Assembly: GCF_003853645.1 (NCBI RefSeq)
Contig: NZ_QTPO01000006.1
Location: 62,001-126,000 of the forward strand
Reading direction: 5' to 3'
Length of the DNA stretch: 64,000 nt
From: Burkholderia sp. Bp9143
Lineage (GTDB): Bacteria > Pseudomonadota > Gammaproteobacteria > Burkholderiales > Burkholderiaceae
Part shown: positions 1 to 8,606 of the stretch, piece after piece
Numbering within the stretch: the first letter of the stretch is position 1
How the letters are laid out: every line of letters begins with the position of its first letter
Notes under the pieces: generated by a model
Seen by the model: the letters and a program-made list of their open reading frames with translations, nothing else
Databases searched by the model: none
What the model was told of the DNA's origin: nothing
Translations under genes and position numbers: made by a program

Positions 1-1
1 G

Positions 2-1012
2 GTATTCGCCGGCGACGCGTCGCACATGGCCGGCCCGTACGGGCTCGGGCCGCGCGTGCCGATGCTGGTGGTGTCGCCGTGGACCAAGGGCGGCTGGCTC
101 TGCTCGCAGACCTTCGATCACACGTCGCTGCTGCAATTCATCGAAGCGCGGTTCGGCGCGCAGTACCCGGTGACGGCCGCCAACGTGTCGCCGTGGCGCC
201 GTACGGTGTGCGGCGACCTGACGTCGGCGTTCGACTTCGCGACCGCCGACACCGCCTGGCCGACGCTGCCCGACACGACCGGCTATGCGCCGCCCGACCG
301 GCTGCGGCACCCCGACTACATCCCGGTGCCGCCGGTGCTGCAGAAGCTGCCGAAACAGGAGGCCGGGTTGCGTCCGGCACGCGCGCTGCCGTACGAGCTG
401 TTCGTGCACGGCCGCGTCGAAGCCGCGAACGGCCAGTTCCGGCTGACCTTCGCGAACACCGGCCGCGCGGGCGCGGCATTCCAGGTACAGTCGCGCAATC
501 GTCTCGACGGCCCGTGGGCGTACACGGTCGAGGCCGGCAAGCGGGTCGCCGATACGTGGAGCGCCGCGGCGTCGCTCGGCCTGTACGACCTCGACGTGTA
601 CGGCCCGAACGGCTTCTACTGCCATTTCCGCAGCCCGATCGCAACCGGCGCCGGCAGCGCGAACGTGAACCCCGAGGTGATCTACGGCTACGACGTCGCG
701 AACGGCAACATCACGCTGCGACTGATGAACCGCGGCCACAAGGCCGTGCGGCTCAAGGTGACGAACGCGTACGGCCACGGCGGCGCGCGCACGTTCGACC
801 TCGCGCCGGGCGCGCACGTCGACGACTACTGGGATCTGCGCGGCAGCCACGGCTGGTACGACCTGACCGTCAGCGACGGCCGCCTGCTCGGCTTCCTGCG
901 TCGTTTCGCGGGCCACGTCGAGACCGGCCGACCGAGCACGAGCGACCCGGCGATCCGCACGAGCGCGTCGCATGACGACGCCGAAGCCGCGTCGGACGCC
1001 CTGTCCGACTGA
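2..1012 (+). CDS. Phospholipase C, C-terminal part (5' end outside window)
   Basis: This is the 3' part of a phosphocholine-type phospholipase C of the acid-phosphatase-like (PlcN/PlcH) family, an exported enzyme that hydrolyses phospholipid head groups. The reading frame is open to the left edge, so the start and the N-terminal catalytic core are missing. About the first 85 visible residues (GPRVPMLVVSPW, then FDHTSLLQFIEARFG) match the end of the catalytic domain. Two repeated beta-sandwich modules follow, at about residues 130-210 and 220-305 of the visible protein. Each ends in a similar WYDL/LYDL...GF pattern, as in the family's paired C-terminal domains. Family assignment is firm. Whether it is the haemolytic or non-haemolytic type cannot be judged from this part. 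Confidence 0.88.
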   Translation, partial: VFAGDASHMAGPYGLGPRVPMLVVSPWTKGGWLCSQTFDHTSLLQFIEARFGAQYPVTAANVSPWRRTVCGDLTSAFDFATADTAWPTLPDTTGYAPPDRLRHPDYIPVPPVLQKLPKQEAGLRPARALPYELFVHGRVEAANGQFRLTFANTGRAGAAFQVQSRNRLDGPWAYTVEAGKRVADTWSAAASLGLYDLDVYGPNGFYCHFRSPIATGAGSANVNPEVIYGYDVANGNITLRLMNRGHKAVRLKVTNAYGHGGARTFDLAPGAHVDDYWDLRGSHGWYDLTVSDGRLLGFLRRFAGHVETGRPSTSDPAIRTSASHDDAEAASDALSD

Positions 1013-1368
1013 CGACGGCGCACGCGGCGCGGCCCCGGCGGGCCGCGCCGCCCGTCCACCCGCACCTGCCTCCCGTCCATTCGTGACGGGAAACTCCCGA
1101 TACCGGCTGCCCGCGCGCACGCGGAAGCTATGCGCAAATCCGCACAGATTGCGCGGCAAATTGCCAAGACCCGCGCATATCGGCGACCTATAAATCGAGG
1201 CGATCGGGGCTCCTCGCCGAGCCTGACGGGAGATTCTTCCGGGAATCATCAGCATGCCGACCTCCCCGCCCGATTCCGAGAAGCGGTCGAACCGCCCACC
1301 CGTCGCACGCATCCGGCCCGCTGGCTGCGTGCGGTACCCACTCGCTGGTTAGAACAAGAGGAACGAAC
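1013..1368. other. Gene-free leader upstream of the amino-acid-binding protein gene
   Basis: No convincing gene lies here. The stretch is less GC-rich than its neighbours near 1130-1200. It carries an 11-bp perfect palindrome GGCAAATTGCC (1155-1165) overlapping a second short one (TTGCGCGGCAA, 1150-1160), followed by TATAAAT (1189-1195). The palindromes could be an operator for the downstream gene, but I cannot assign a regulator. No -35/-10 pair with standard spacing stands out. Confidence 0.35.
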
Positions 1369-2517
1369 ATGAAATTCCGTCATTCCCTGTTGTCGGTATC
1401 GGTCGTATCCGCGGTAACCCTCCTCTCGCAACACGCCGCCCAGGCCGCCGACGCGACCGACGTGAAGGTCGGCTTCGCCGCGCCGCTCACCGGCGTGAAC
1501 GCCGGCTACGGCAAGGATCTTCAGAACGGCGTGCAGCTCGCGCTCGACGACGCCGCCGCGCAGAAGGTGCAGATCGCCGGCAAGCCTGCACACTTCGACC
1601 TCGTCGTGCAGGACGACCAGGCCGATCCGCGCATCGGCGTGCAGGCTGCGCAGGCGCTCGTCGACCAGAACGTGGCGGTGGTGGTCGGCCACTTCAACTC
1701 GGGCACGACGATTCCGGCGTCGGTGGTCTACGACAAGTCCGGCATCCCGGTGATCGACCCTGCCGCGACCAACCCGACGCTCACGTCGCGCGGACTCGCG
1801 AACATGTTCATGGTGATCGCGACCGACGGCCAGAACGCGGGCAACGCGGGCAAGTACGCGGTCGACGTGACCAAGGCGAAGCGCATCGCGATCATCGACG
1901 ACCGCACCGCGTTCGGCCAGGGTGAGGCGGACGAGTTCGAGAAGGCCGTTAAGGCGGCCGGCGGCAACATCATTGGCCGCGAGTTCACCAGCAACCAGGC
2001 GGTCGACTTCCGCGCGCAGATCACGAGCCTGAAGGGCAAGAACCCCGACCTGATCTTCTTCGGTGGCCTCGATTCGCTCGCCGCGAACTTCATCAAGCAG
2101 ATGCGCCAGCTCGGGCTGAACGCGCAGTTCGTCGGCGGCGGCGGCGTGAAGGACAACGAGTTCATCAAGATCGCCGGCCCGGCCGCGGAAGGCGCGATGG
2201 CGTGGGAATACGGACGGCCGCTCGACGAACTGCCGCAGGGCAAGGATTTCGAGCAGCGGTTCAAGAAGCGCTTCGGCGTCGACGTGCTGTCGTACGCGCA
2301 GTTCGGCTACGACGCGGCGTGGGCGGCGATCAAGGCGATGCAGGCGGCCAACTCGACTGATCCGAAGGTCTATCGCCCGGTGCTGAAAAAGGTCGACTTC
2401 GAAGGCGTCACCGGCCGCATCTCGTTCGCGAACGACGGCTCGCTGAAGAGCGGGATGTCGACGCTGTACCAGGTGAAGAGCGGCGCGTGGAAGACCATCG
2501 TGACGAAGGGGGGCTGA
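1369..2517 (+). CDS. Branched-chain amino acid ABC transporter, periplasmic binding protein
   Basis: This is a 382-residue periplasmic solute-binding protein of the LivJ/LivK (Leu/Ile/Val-binding, type I fold) family, which captures its ligand and hands it to an inner-membrane ABC permease. It has a clear signal peptide with cleavage expected after AQA (about residue 26). The family's opening follows: VKVGFAAPLTG, a GYGKDLQNGVQLALDD segment, and GHFNSGTTIPAS around residue 110. The start is supported by an AAGAGGA ribosome-binding site eight bases upstream. No permease or ATPase gene is adjacent, so it is an orphan receptor here and must work with a transporter encoded elsewhere. The exact ligand cannot be read from sequence; such orphans may bind other amino acids or aromatic acids. 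Confidence 0.9.
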   Translation: MKFRHSLLSVSVVSAVTLLSQHAAQAADATDVKVGFAAPLTGVNAGYGKDLQNGVQLALDDAAAQKVQIAGKPAHFDLVVQDDQADPRIGVQAAQALVDQNVAVVVGHFNSGTTIPASVVYDKSGIPVIDPAATNPTLTSRGLANMFMVIATDGQNAGNAGKYAVDVTKAKRIAIIDDRTAFGQGEADEFEKAVKAAGGNIIGREFTSNQAVDFRAQITSLKGKNPDLIFFGGLDSLAANFIKQMRQLGLNAQFVGGGGVKDNEFIKIAGPAAEGAMAWEYGRPLDELPQGKDFEQRFKKRFGVDVLSYAQFGYDAAWAAIKAMQAANSTDPKVYRPVLKKVDFEGVTGRISFANDGSLKSGMSTLYQVKSGAWKTIVTKGG

Positions 2518-2656
2518 TCGGGCGGGGCTGGCGGTCCGGGTAGCCGGGCTGCCCGGGAGCGCGGACGACGGCGGGAACGCCGCACCGCCTCCCGTCGCAC
2601 GATGCGGGTACCGGCGAACGCCGCCGGCAGCGAAGCGACCGGCGCAATCGCGCCAA

Positions 2657-2671
2657 CCTCATACGATGACT
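2657..2671. promoter_or_regulatory. Second operator-like site for the FadR-type regulator
   Basis: The 15 bases from 2661 (ATACGATGACTGATG) match 13 of 15 with the sequence around the putative operator between the regulator and glucarate dehydratase genes (ATCCGACGACTGATG, from 3591). The site lies just beyond the 3' end of the regulator gene. Its own dyad symmetry is weaker (TCAT...ATGA). An auxiliary binding site is an inference from similarity only. Confidence 0.3.
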
Positions 2672-2733
2672 GATGTTGAGCCGATGTTCGTCACGACCCG
2701 CGGCGATACGCGGGCCGTGTCAGCGGCCACGCG

Positions 2734-3495
2734 TCAGTGGGCCTGCGTGTCGCGTTCCGCCTCGGCCGCCTCGTGCGCGCGGCGCAGCCGCTCGCGGCTG
2801 TTGGTCAGATGCGTGCGCATCGCGGCACGCGCGGCTTCCGGGTCGTGACGCGCGATCGCCTCGTAAATATCCTCGTGCTCGTGATTGAGCCGGCCGACAT
2901 AGCGCTCGAGATCGTCGCCGGCGAAGCGCGCCGAATTCACGCGCGTGCGCGGAATGATCGACGCGCCGAGCTGCGTCATGATGTCGACGAAATAACGGTT
3001 GCCGGTGGACTGCGCGATCTGCAGGTGGAACTGGAAATCGAGCTGCGCCGTGTCGCGGCCGCCACCCGCCCCTGACGCGATCGCGTCGAGCGCGCGCCGC
3101 AGCGCGGCGAGGTCGGTATCGTTCGCACGCTGCGCGGCGAGGCTCGCGCACTCGCTTTCGAGGCTGATGCGCAGTTCCAGCACCGCGAGCACGTCGCGCA
3201 GCGTCGTGATCGTCGCGGGATCGATGCCGAGCGTCCGGCGGCGCGACGGTTCGAGCACGAAGCTGCCGATGCCGTGGCGCGTCTCGATGAGGCCGCTCGC
3301 CTGCATCCGCGAGATCGCTTCGCGCACGACCGTGCGGCTGACGCCCTGCGCCGCCATGACTTCGGTTTCGGTCGGCAGCTTGTCGCCGGGACGCAGCGTG
3401 CCGTTTTCGATCTGCGCGGTCAGCGCGTCGACGACATCTTGTGCGAGGCTGCGTGCGCGACGGCGCGGCGCTGCGGGAAGCGTGGGCACGGACAT
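2734..3495 (-). CDS. FadR/GntR-family transcriptional regulator (FCD domain)
   Basis: This is a 253-residue DNA-binding repressor or activator of the GntR superfamily, FadR subgroup. Residues about 14-82 form the winged helix-turn-helix (QIENGTLRPGDKLPTE, then GVSRTVVREAISRMQASGLI). Residues about 110-235 form the all-helical FCD ligand-binding domain, whose Arg/Asp/His pockets usually bind carboxylic or sugar acids. A longer frame extends upstream, but the ATG at 3495 is preceded by AAGGA at good spacing and begins where family members begin. It is divergent from glucarate dehydratase. A near-palindrome lies between the two genes across promoter elements for both, so control of glucarate catabolism, plus autoregulation, is the likely role. 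The effector is presumably glucarate or a product of it. Confidence 0.88.
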   Translation of the reverse strand: MSVPTLPAAPRRRARSLAQDVVDALTAQIENGTLRPGDKLPTETEVMAAQGVSRTVVREAISRMQASGLIETRHGIGSFVLEPSRRRTLGIDPATITTLRDVLAVLELRISLESECASLAAQRANDTDLAALRRALDAIASGAGGGRDTAQLDFQFHLQIAQSTGNRYFVDIMTQLGASIIPRTRVNSARFAGDDLERYVGRLNHEHEDIYEAIARHDPEAARAAMRTHLTNSRERLRRAHEAAEAERDTQAH

Positions 3496-3549
3496 GAGGC
3501 CGGTTCCTTTTTGAATGATCGTAATGTGAGCCGAGGGTTTACGCGGGGT

Positions 3550-3578
3550 TTGAGCGAACGCCGATGATTCATTATACT
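3550..3578 (+). promoter_or_regulatory. Candidate sigma-70 promoter for glucarate dehydratase
   Basis: TTGAGC (3550-3555) and TATACT (3573-3578) are separated by exactly 17 bases, giving a good housekeeping promoter reading rightwards. Transcription would begin about 3585, directly at the edge of the dyad operator, which fits repression by a bound regulator. Prediction from sequence only. Confidence 0.45.
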
Positions 3579-3586
3579 GCGTCACA

Positions 3587-3601
3587 AGTCATCCGACGAC
3601 T
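3587..3601. promoter_or_regulatory. Dyad operator between regulator and glucarate dehydratase genes
   Basis: The sequence AGTCATCCGACGACT is an imperfect palindrome: 12 of 15 positions match its reverse complement, with AGTC/GACT outer arms. FadR-subfamily regulators are known to bind short dyads of this type between divergent genes. It sits immediately downstream of the rightward promoter start and between the -10 and expected -35 of the leftward promoter, so one bound dimer could control both directions. Confidence 0.5.
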
Positions 3602-3920
3602 GATGATCGCGACACGGATCTCCTGTCGACCGAGGCCGGCGCACCAGCGCCTGCCGGGTCCCGTGGTTCGCGATCGGCCGGCATTCGCGCATCTGCGCGG
3701 CTGCCGGCGCCCGGTTTCGCGGCCGATCGAAGCGCGCATCCGCGCTTGCTCCGGTCCACCGCGACACCGGCATCGAGCGGGTCGCCCCCACCCTTTCGGG
3801 TTGCTGTCGATATGCGGGGCTTGCGCGCCGCGCACGTCGGTTGTCGAATGATCGCACCTCCCGCCGCGCGCGGCAAAGATTTTGCCGCACGGCATTGCCC
3901 ACTCTTCTGCCATCGCCGCC

Positions 3921-5273
3921 ATGAACGCCGTCACTGCCTCGCCTTCCCACGACACGCCGCGCATCGTCGACCTGCAAGCCATTCCGGTCGCCGGCCACGA
4001 CAGCATGCTGCTCAACCTGAGCGGCGCGCACGGCCCGTTCTTCACCCGCAACCTCGTGATCCTGAAAGACAGCGCGGGTCGGACGGGCGTCGGAGAGGTG
4101 CCGGGCGGCGAAAGCATCCGCCGCACGCTCGAGGACGCGCGCGCGCTCGTCGTCGGTCAGCCGGTCGGCAACTACCACGCGTTGCTCAACGACGTGCGGC
4201 GCACCTTTGCCGACCGCGACGCGAGCGGCCGCGGCCAGCAGACCTTCGACCTGCGCACCACGATCCACGCGGTCACCGCGCTCGAAGCGGCGTTGCTCGA
4301 CCTGCTCGGCCAGCATCTCGGCGTGCCCGTGGCCGCCCTGCTCGGCGAGGGACAGCAGCGCGAGCGCGTCGAGATGCTCGGCTACCTGTTCTACGTCGGC
4401 GACCGCACCAAGGCCTCGCTGCCCTATCGCGACGGCCGCGGCGCGACCGACGACTGGACCCGCGTGCGCGACGAAGCCGCGCTGACGCCTGAGGCGGTCG
4501 TGCGTCTCGCCGAAGCCGCGCATGCACGCTACGGGTTCAACGACTTCAAGCTGAAGGGCGGCGTGTTCGAAGGCGCACGTGAGGTCGAAGCGGTGACGGC
4601 GCTCGCCGAGCGCTTCCCCGAAGCGCGCGTGACGCTCGATCCGAACGGCGCGTGGTCGCTCGACGAGGCCGTGCGCCTGTGCCGCGACCTGCACCACGTG
4701 CTCGCGTATGCGGAAGATCCGTGCGGCGCGGAGAACGGCTATTCGGGCCGCGAGGTGATGTCCGAATTCCGCCGCTCGACCGGGCTGCCGACGGCGACCA
4801 ACATGATCGCGACCGACTGGCGCCAGATGGGCCACGCGGTACAGTTGCAGGCCGTCGACATCCCGCTCGCCGACCCGCACTTCTGGACGATGCAGGGCTC
4901 GGTGCGCGTCGCGCAGATGTGCCGCGACTGGGGCCTCACGTGGGGCTCGCATTCGAACAACCACTTCGACGTATCGCTCGCGATGTTCACGCACGTCGCG
5001 GCCGCCGCGCCCGGCCAGGTCACCGCGATCGACACGCACTGGATCTGGCAGGACGGCGAACGGCTGACGCGCGAGCCGCTGAAGATCGAGAACGGGCTCG
5101 TGGAAGTGCCGAAGCGTCCGGGTCTCGGCATCGACATCGACATGGATGCGGTCGCTGTCGCGCACGAGTTGTACAAGCAGCACGGGCTCGGCGCGCGCGA
5201 CGATGCGGCCGCGATGCAGTATCTGATTCCGGGGTGGACGTTCAACAACAAGCGCCCCTGCCTCGTGCGCTGA
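3921..5273 (+). CDS. gudD: Glucarate dehydratase
   Basis: This 450-residue cytoplasmic enzyme of the enolase superfamily dehydrates D-glucarate (and L-idarate) to 5-keto-4-deoxyglucarate, the first step of glucarate catabolism. The catalytic KxK pair is at residues 210 and 212 (FKLKGG), the metal-binding run starts at LDPNGAW, and the catalytic His is about residue 344 within SHSNNH. All are where E. coli GudD has them, allowing for a few extra N-terminal residues. A TTG-initiated frame begins 39 bases earlier, but the ATG chosen fits the family length better; neither start has a strong ribosome-binding site. No glucarate transporter or kdgD-like gene follows, so the rest of the pathway is elsewhere. 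Control by the divergent FadR-type regulator is likely. Confidence 0.93.
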   Translation: MNAVTASPSHDTPRIVDLQAIPVAGHDSMLLNLSGAHGPFFTRNLVILKDSAGRTGVGEVPGGESIRRTLEDARALVVGQPVGNYHALLNDVRRTFADRDASGRGQQTFDLRTTIHAVTALEAALLDLLGQHLGVPVAALLGEGQQRERVEMLGYLFYVGDRTKASLPYRDGRGATDDWTRVRDEAALTPEAVVRLAEAAHARYGFNDFKLKGGVFEGAREVEAVTALAERFPEARVTLDPNGAWSLDEAVRLCRDLHHVLAYAEDPCGAENGYSGREVMSEFRRSTGLPTATNMIATDWRQMGHAVQLQAVDIPLADPHFWTMQGSVRVAQMCRDWGLTWGSHSNNHFDVSLAMFTHVAAAAPGQVTAIDTHWIWQDGERLTREPLKIENGLVEVPKRPGLGIDIDMDAVAVAHELYKQHGLGARDDAAAMQYLIPGWTFNNKRPCLVR

Positions 5274-5453
5274 GCGCGGGACGAACCGGGCGGCGGGTCC
5301 GCCCGGTCAGAAGGAAATGCGCCGGGTTCGCCCACGCATCGGTGGGGGCCGCACGGGAAAGGCTGCTGGCGGGAAACGGAATCCGGCTGAGCGGCGCCGG
5401 CCGGTCGCGGTCGAACCGGGCCCGGGCCCGGGACCACGACCCGGCGCAGTCAG

Positions 5454-5551
5454 CCGGTCAAACCCGTCCCGCCAAGTGCGACCGGTCACACGTACCCGGC
5501 CAGACCGAGCCGGCCACGCCTAGCCGGCCGCACCTACCCGGCCAGCCCAAT
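5454..5551. repeat. 14-bp tandem repeat, seven units
   Basis: Seven consecutive 14-base units begin at 5454, 5468, 5482, 5496, 5510, 5524 and 5538. Most start CCGG(C/T)C(A/G), and the best four are variants of CCGGCCACGCCTAG. A decayed 13-base unit may precede them at 5441. The array runs into the 3' end of the adjacent leftward membrane-protein gene, so its last units encode that protein's C-terminus. Just upstream lies a perfect GC palindrome, CCGGGCCCGGGCCCGG (5416-5431). Confidence 0.75.
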
Positions 5552-5998
5552 CCCCCGCGCCATCCCCGACGCGGCAAACACGATGACCATCACGAGCAAG
5601 GCCTGCCAGTGGCCGATCCGCACGTAGGTCCGTGCACGGCCCAGATCGGGCATCTGCTGTTGCCGTGCGGCGATGCGCCAGCGGATCAACCCGAGCATCG
5701 GCACGATCTCGAGCAGCAGGATCAGTACGAGCGCGGTCATCTTGAGGTGAAAGAGCGGCTCATGAAGGTAATACGCCGAGCCTTTCTCGAAGCCGCCGAA
5801 TGCACGCGTGAGCCCCGTCGCGATCAGCACCAGCGCGGACAACCCCCAGGCCGCGTCGGCCTTGAACACGCCGGGCAGGTCGGCGGCCTGCGCCGACGCG
5901 ATGACCCGGCGCAGCGCACGGTTGCGCCCCGCGATCGCGGCGAACGCGACGCCGAATGCCATCAGGTGAACGGCTGCCAGCAACCAGCGGACGATCAT
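5534..5998 (-). CDS. DUF2214-family small membrane protein (CopD-like)
   Basis: This 154-residue inner-membrane protein has four predicted hydrophobic segments: about residues 3-22, 45-65, 82-105 and 128-150. It resembles the DUF2214/CopD-like group of four-helix membrane proteins, which have conserved His residues (HLMAFG near the N-terminus, HEPLFHLKM in the middle). CopD-type relatives are linked to copper or haem, but the function of this branch is not established. Its stop lies 28 bases upstream of the start of the next leftward gene's territory, and its 3' codons fall inside the 14-bp tandem repeat. The C-terminal GIGLAG is therefore probably variable between strains. Confidence 0.6.
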   Translation of the reverse strand: MIVRWLLAAVHLMAFGVAFAAIAGRNRALRRVIASAQAADLPGVFKADAAWGLSALVLIATGLTRAFGGFEKGSAYYLHEPLFHLKMTALVLILLLEIVPMLGLIRWRIAARQQQMPDLGRARTYVRIGHWQALLVMVIVFAASGMARGIGLAG

Positions 5999-6035
5999 TG
6001 CGCCTCCTTGTCGCCCGCGCGACGCGCAGGCCTTG

Positions 6036-6839
6036 TCAGACGATCTGCTTGAGCGCCGCGTCGAGCGCGAGCACCGCGACGCGATCGCCCTCGGTCGCGA
6101 GCGGCGCGCGCATCACGATCTGCCGGTTATGGCCGACGGCCGCCGGCGAATCCCACAACAGTTCCACCTTCGGCCGCCGGAACAGGCTGCCGCGACGCGG
6201 CGGCACGACGGCCGGCCGCGCTTCCTGCTCGCCCGCGGCGGGCGCGACGACCCGTCCGGGCCAGCGCACCGACAGTTCGCGCGCGTCATACTGGCCGACC
6301 TTGCGGCTCTCCATCCAGACGATCGCGGTACGCGTGAGCGTGTCGAGCGAGATCGCGTAGCGGCCGACCGCGAAGCGGCGCGCGGCCACGTTGGTGCGCC
6401 ACAACGGCCGCGGGCGGCACATCCACACGATCGCCGCATACAGCGCCGGCGCGGCGACGAGCCAGCCGTTGGTCGCCGTCACCGCGTGCAGCGCACGGCG
6501 CCAGCCGGCCGCCCACGCGAACGCGCCGATCGACCACACGGCGAACAGGAAACCGATCAGCGCGAAGACCCGCAGCGCCTGGCGCAGCCACTGCGGCAGC
6601 GGATGGAACGGCCGCTCGGCGCGCGCGACGGCGCCCGGCAGCGCGAGCAGCAGGAAGATCAGCACGAGATAGACGAACGCCCAGGGCGACGACACCATCG
6701 CCGACAGCGACGCGCGATAGCCCATCTGGGACATCGAGAACAGCCAGCGCGCGAGCAGCACGAGACCGATCGCGCGCAATGCGAAGATCACGCCGGCGCC
6801 GGGGGCCGGCGCTGCGCGCGTGGTTTTCGTTCTCGCCAA
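6036..6839 (-). CDS. Uncharacterised membrane protein
   Basis: I do not recognise a family for this 267-residue protein. A basic N-terminus precedes hydrophobic segments at about residues 17-35, 45-70, 88-113 and 122-140. A soluble basic C-terminal half follows, with Arg-rich stretches (MCRPRPLWRTN, PPRRGSLFRRP). The layout suggests an inner-membrane protein with a cytoplasmic tail of about 125 residues. It lies 37 bases upstream of the DUF2214 gene on the same strand, so the two are probably co-transcribed. Codon use matches the surroundings and the long uninterrupted frame looks genuine. No catalytic motif is visible. Confidence 0.6.
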   Translation of the reverse strand: MARTKTTRAAPAPGAGVIFALRAIGLVLLARWLFSMSQMGYRASLSAMVSSPWAFVYLVLIFLLLALPGAVARAERPFHPLPQWLRQALRVFALIGFLFAVWSIGAFAWAAGWRRALHAVTATNGWLVAAPALYAAIVWMCRPRPLWRTNVAARRFAVGRYAISLDTLTRTAIVWMESRKVGQYDARELSVRWPGRVVAPAAGEQEARPAVVPPRRGSLFRRPKVELLWDSPAAVGHNRQIVMRAPLATEGDRVAVLALDAALKQIV

Positions 6840-7075
6840 GACTGCTCTCCTCTCGATGTTCGTGCGGGGTCGGATTTCACGGCACGGCCATTATAGGGAC
6901 ATTACCGTCTGGACAGACGGCCGGATGGCGTGCCGGACCGCTTCCGGGGCCGTTCGCGGCGCCGGGCGCGGCGAGAATACAACAGATCCGCGCCGCAGAT
7001 GTGACAACGCCCCGCCGGGGACCCGGACGGGGCGTCGATGACGGCCTCAGCCGCAGTGCGGCCGGCGGCCCGGCA

Positions 7076-8140
7076 TCAGCCTGCGTTGACTTCGCGCAGC
7101 ACCGTGCGGCGCTTCTGGCGCAGCAGTTCCTCGTAGCCCTTCACGTAGTTCTGCGCCATCACCTTCGACGAGAAACGTGCTTCGAACGCGGCGCGCACCT
7201 TCTCGCGCGGCAGCGTATCGAGGCGCTTGAGCGCCGCGACGGCCGACAGTTCGTCTTCGACGACGAAGCCCGACACGCCGTTCTCGATCACTTCCGGCAC
7301 CGAACCGCGCTTGAACGCGATCACCGGCGTGCCGCAGGCCATCGCCTCGATCATCACCAGGCCGAACGGCTCCGGCCAGTCGATCGGGAACAGCAGCGCG
7401 TGCGCGTTGCCCAGGAATTCGGTCTTTTCCGACTCGCTGATTTCGCCGATGTACTCGACGTGCGGCAGCGCGAACAGCGGCTTGATCTTCTCTTCGTAGT
7501 ACGCGCGGTCAGCCTTGTCGAGCTTCGCGGCGATCTTGATCGGCATGCCGGCCTGCTCGGCGATGCGGATCGCGGTGTCGACGCGCTTCTCCGGCGAGAT
7601 GCGGCCGAGGAACGCGAGGTAGCTCGGCTTCACGTTCGGGATCGGGGTCAGCAGGTTTTCCGGCAGGCCGTGGTATACGGTCGACAGCCAGTTCGCCTGC
7701 GGCAGCGGGATGCGCTGGTTGTCGGAGATCGACACGACCGGCACGTCGCTGAACGCGTTGAAGATCGGCTGCAGTTCCGGCAGGTCGAGACGGCCGTGCA
7801 TCGTCGTCAGATGCGGAACCGGCTGGCGCGAGAACAGCGAGAACGGGTAATAGTCGATGTGGCAGTGCAGGACGTCGAACTCTTCCGCGCGGCGGCGCAC
7901 CTGCTCGAGGAGCAGCATGTGCGGCGCCATCACGTCGCGGATCGTCGGGTCGAGGCGCAGCGCCTGCGGCCAGCACGCTTCGAGCTTCGCCGACGTTTGC
8001 GAATCGCCGCTCGCGAAGAGCGTGACGTCATGCCCCATCTCGACAAGTGCTTCGGTGAGGTAGGACACCACTCGCTCAGTACCACCGTACAGTTTCGGGG
8101 GCACCGCTTCGTGCAACGGAGCGATTTGGGCGATTCGCAT
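7076..8140 (-). CDS. Glycosyltransferase family 4 (GT-B, group 1)
   Basis: This 354-residue cytoplasmic GT-B fold retaining glycosyltransferase opens with the N-terminal Rossmann half (IAQIAPLHEAVPPKLYGGTERVVSYL). The C-terminal half carries the nucleotide-sugar site: FLGRISPEKRVDTAIRIAEQ, then the E-x7-E-type motif EPFGLVMIEAMACGTPVIAF. The acceptor and donor cannot be told from sequence; relatives act in exopolysaccharide, LPS or glycolipid synthesis. It stands alone, followed by a GC-rich inverted repeat (about 7007-7035) without a T-run. A 466-base gap separates it from the divergent lipid flippase gene. Trehalose synthesis genes lie close by, but a functional tie is unproven. Confidence 0.85.
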   Translation of the reverse strand: MRIAQIAPLHEAVPPKLYGGTERVVSYLTEALVEMGHDVTLFASGDSQTSAKLEACWPQALRLDPTIRDVMAPHMLLLEQVRRRAEEFDVLHCHIDYYPFSLFSRQPVPHLTTMHGRLDLPELQPIFNAFSDVPVVSISDNQRIPLPQANWLSTVYHGLPENLLTPIPNVKPSYLAFLGRISPEKRVDTAIRIAEQAGMPIKIAAKLDKADRAYYEEKIKPLFALPHVEYIGEISESEKTEFLGNAHALLFPIDWPEPFGLVMIEAMACGTPVIAFKRGSVPEVIENGVSGFVVEDELSAVAALKRLDTLPREKVRAAFEARFSSKVMAQNYVKGYEELLRQKRRTVLREVNAG

Positions 8141-8606
8141 GCGTAACTCCTAAAAAATCGGCTAAAAACCAGGTGTGGGTCGGCAACCTGCCGGCGGTCC
8201 GGGCTGGATGCATTTCGTCCGAAGATCGGACGAATCAGCCTGCCGGGGGCGTCGAACCCGCGCTGCTCAAGGAGCGTCGGCGACGCGACAGGCATAGAAC
8301 GTTTGAAACGAAGACCCGTTGACAGGGGTTCGTAAAAAACCTGGAATCGAACCCGGAGCCGATTATCTAGGGTTAATCCCGATACGGCGCACAACATTTC
8401 AAACAATTTACTTTGTTACAAAGGCGCAACACTTTGCAACCCGCGGACTTGGGTGTCCGTTCTAGAGTGGAAGGCCCTTTTGGCGTTCCGAGTCATCCCG
8501 CCACTGCCGGCATCGTGCGATTCCGGCGCATGCGGCAGGACGGATGCCGGATTTTATCTCAAAATTGATCGCGCGCCCCTGACCAAGGCAAGATTCGCGC
8601 AGCGCA
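8141..8606. other. Divergent intergenic region with promoter-like elements
   Basis: The interval is clearly more AT-rich in its middle (about 8320-8440). It contains TTGACA (8319-8324) followed after 17 bases by TGGAAT, a plausible rightward promoter for the flippase gene, and a leftward TAGATA/GATAAT-like -10 (about 8361-8370) for the glycosyltransferase. I see no gene in it. The rightward leader would be long, over 250 nt. Confidence 0.35.

Larger units (their letters stand above)
3496..3920. other. Divergent regulatory region, regulator / glucarate dehydratase
   Basis: This 425-base interval holds no gene I would defend. Near the regulator it contains a leftward -10 (TATAAT on the minus strand, 3571-3576), a rightward TTGAGC/TATACT promoter and a dyad operator. 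If that rightward promoter is used, glucarate dehydratase would have a leader of about 330 nt. The rest (about 3610-3900) shows no further recognisable element. Confidence 0.45.

Noticed and set aside
7007..7035. Terminator after the glycosyltransferase gene
   Set aside because: An 8-bp GC inverted repeat exists but lacks a T-run on either strand; not enough to call an intrinsic terminator.
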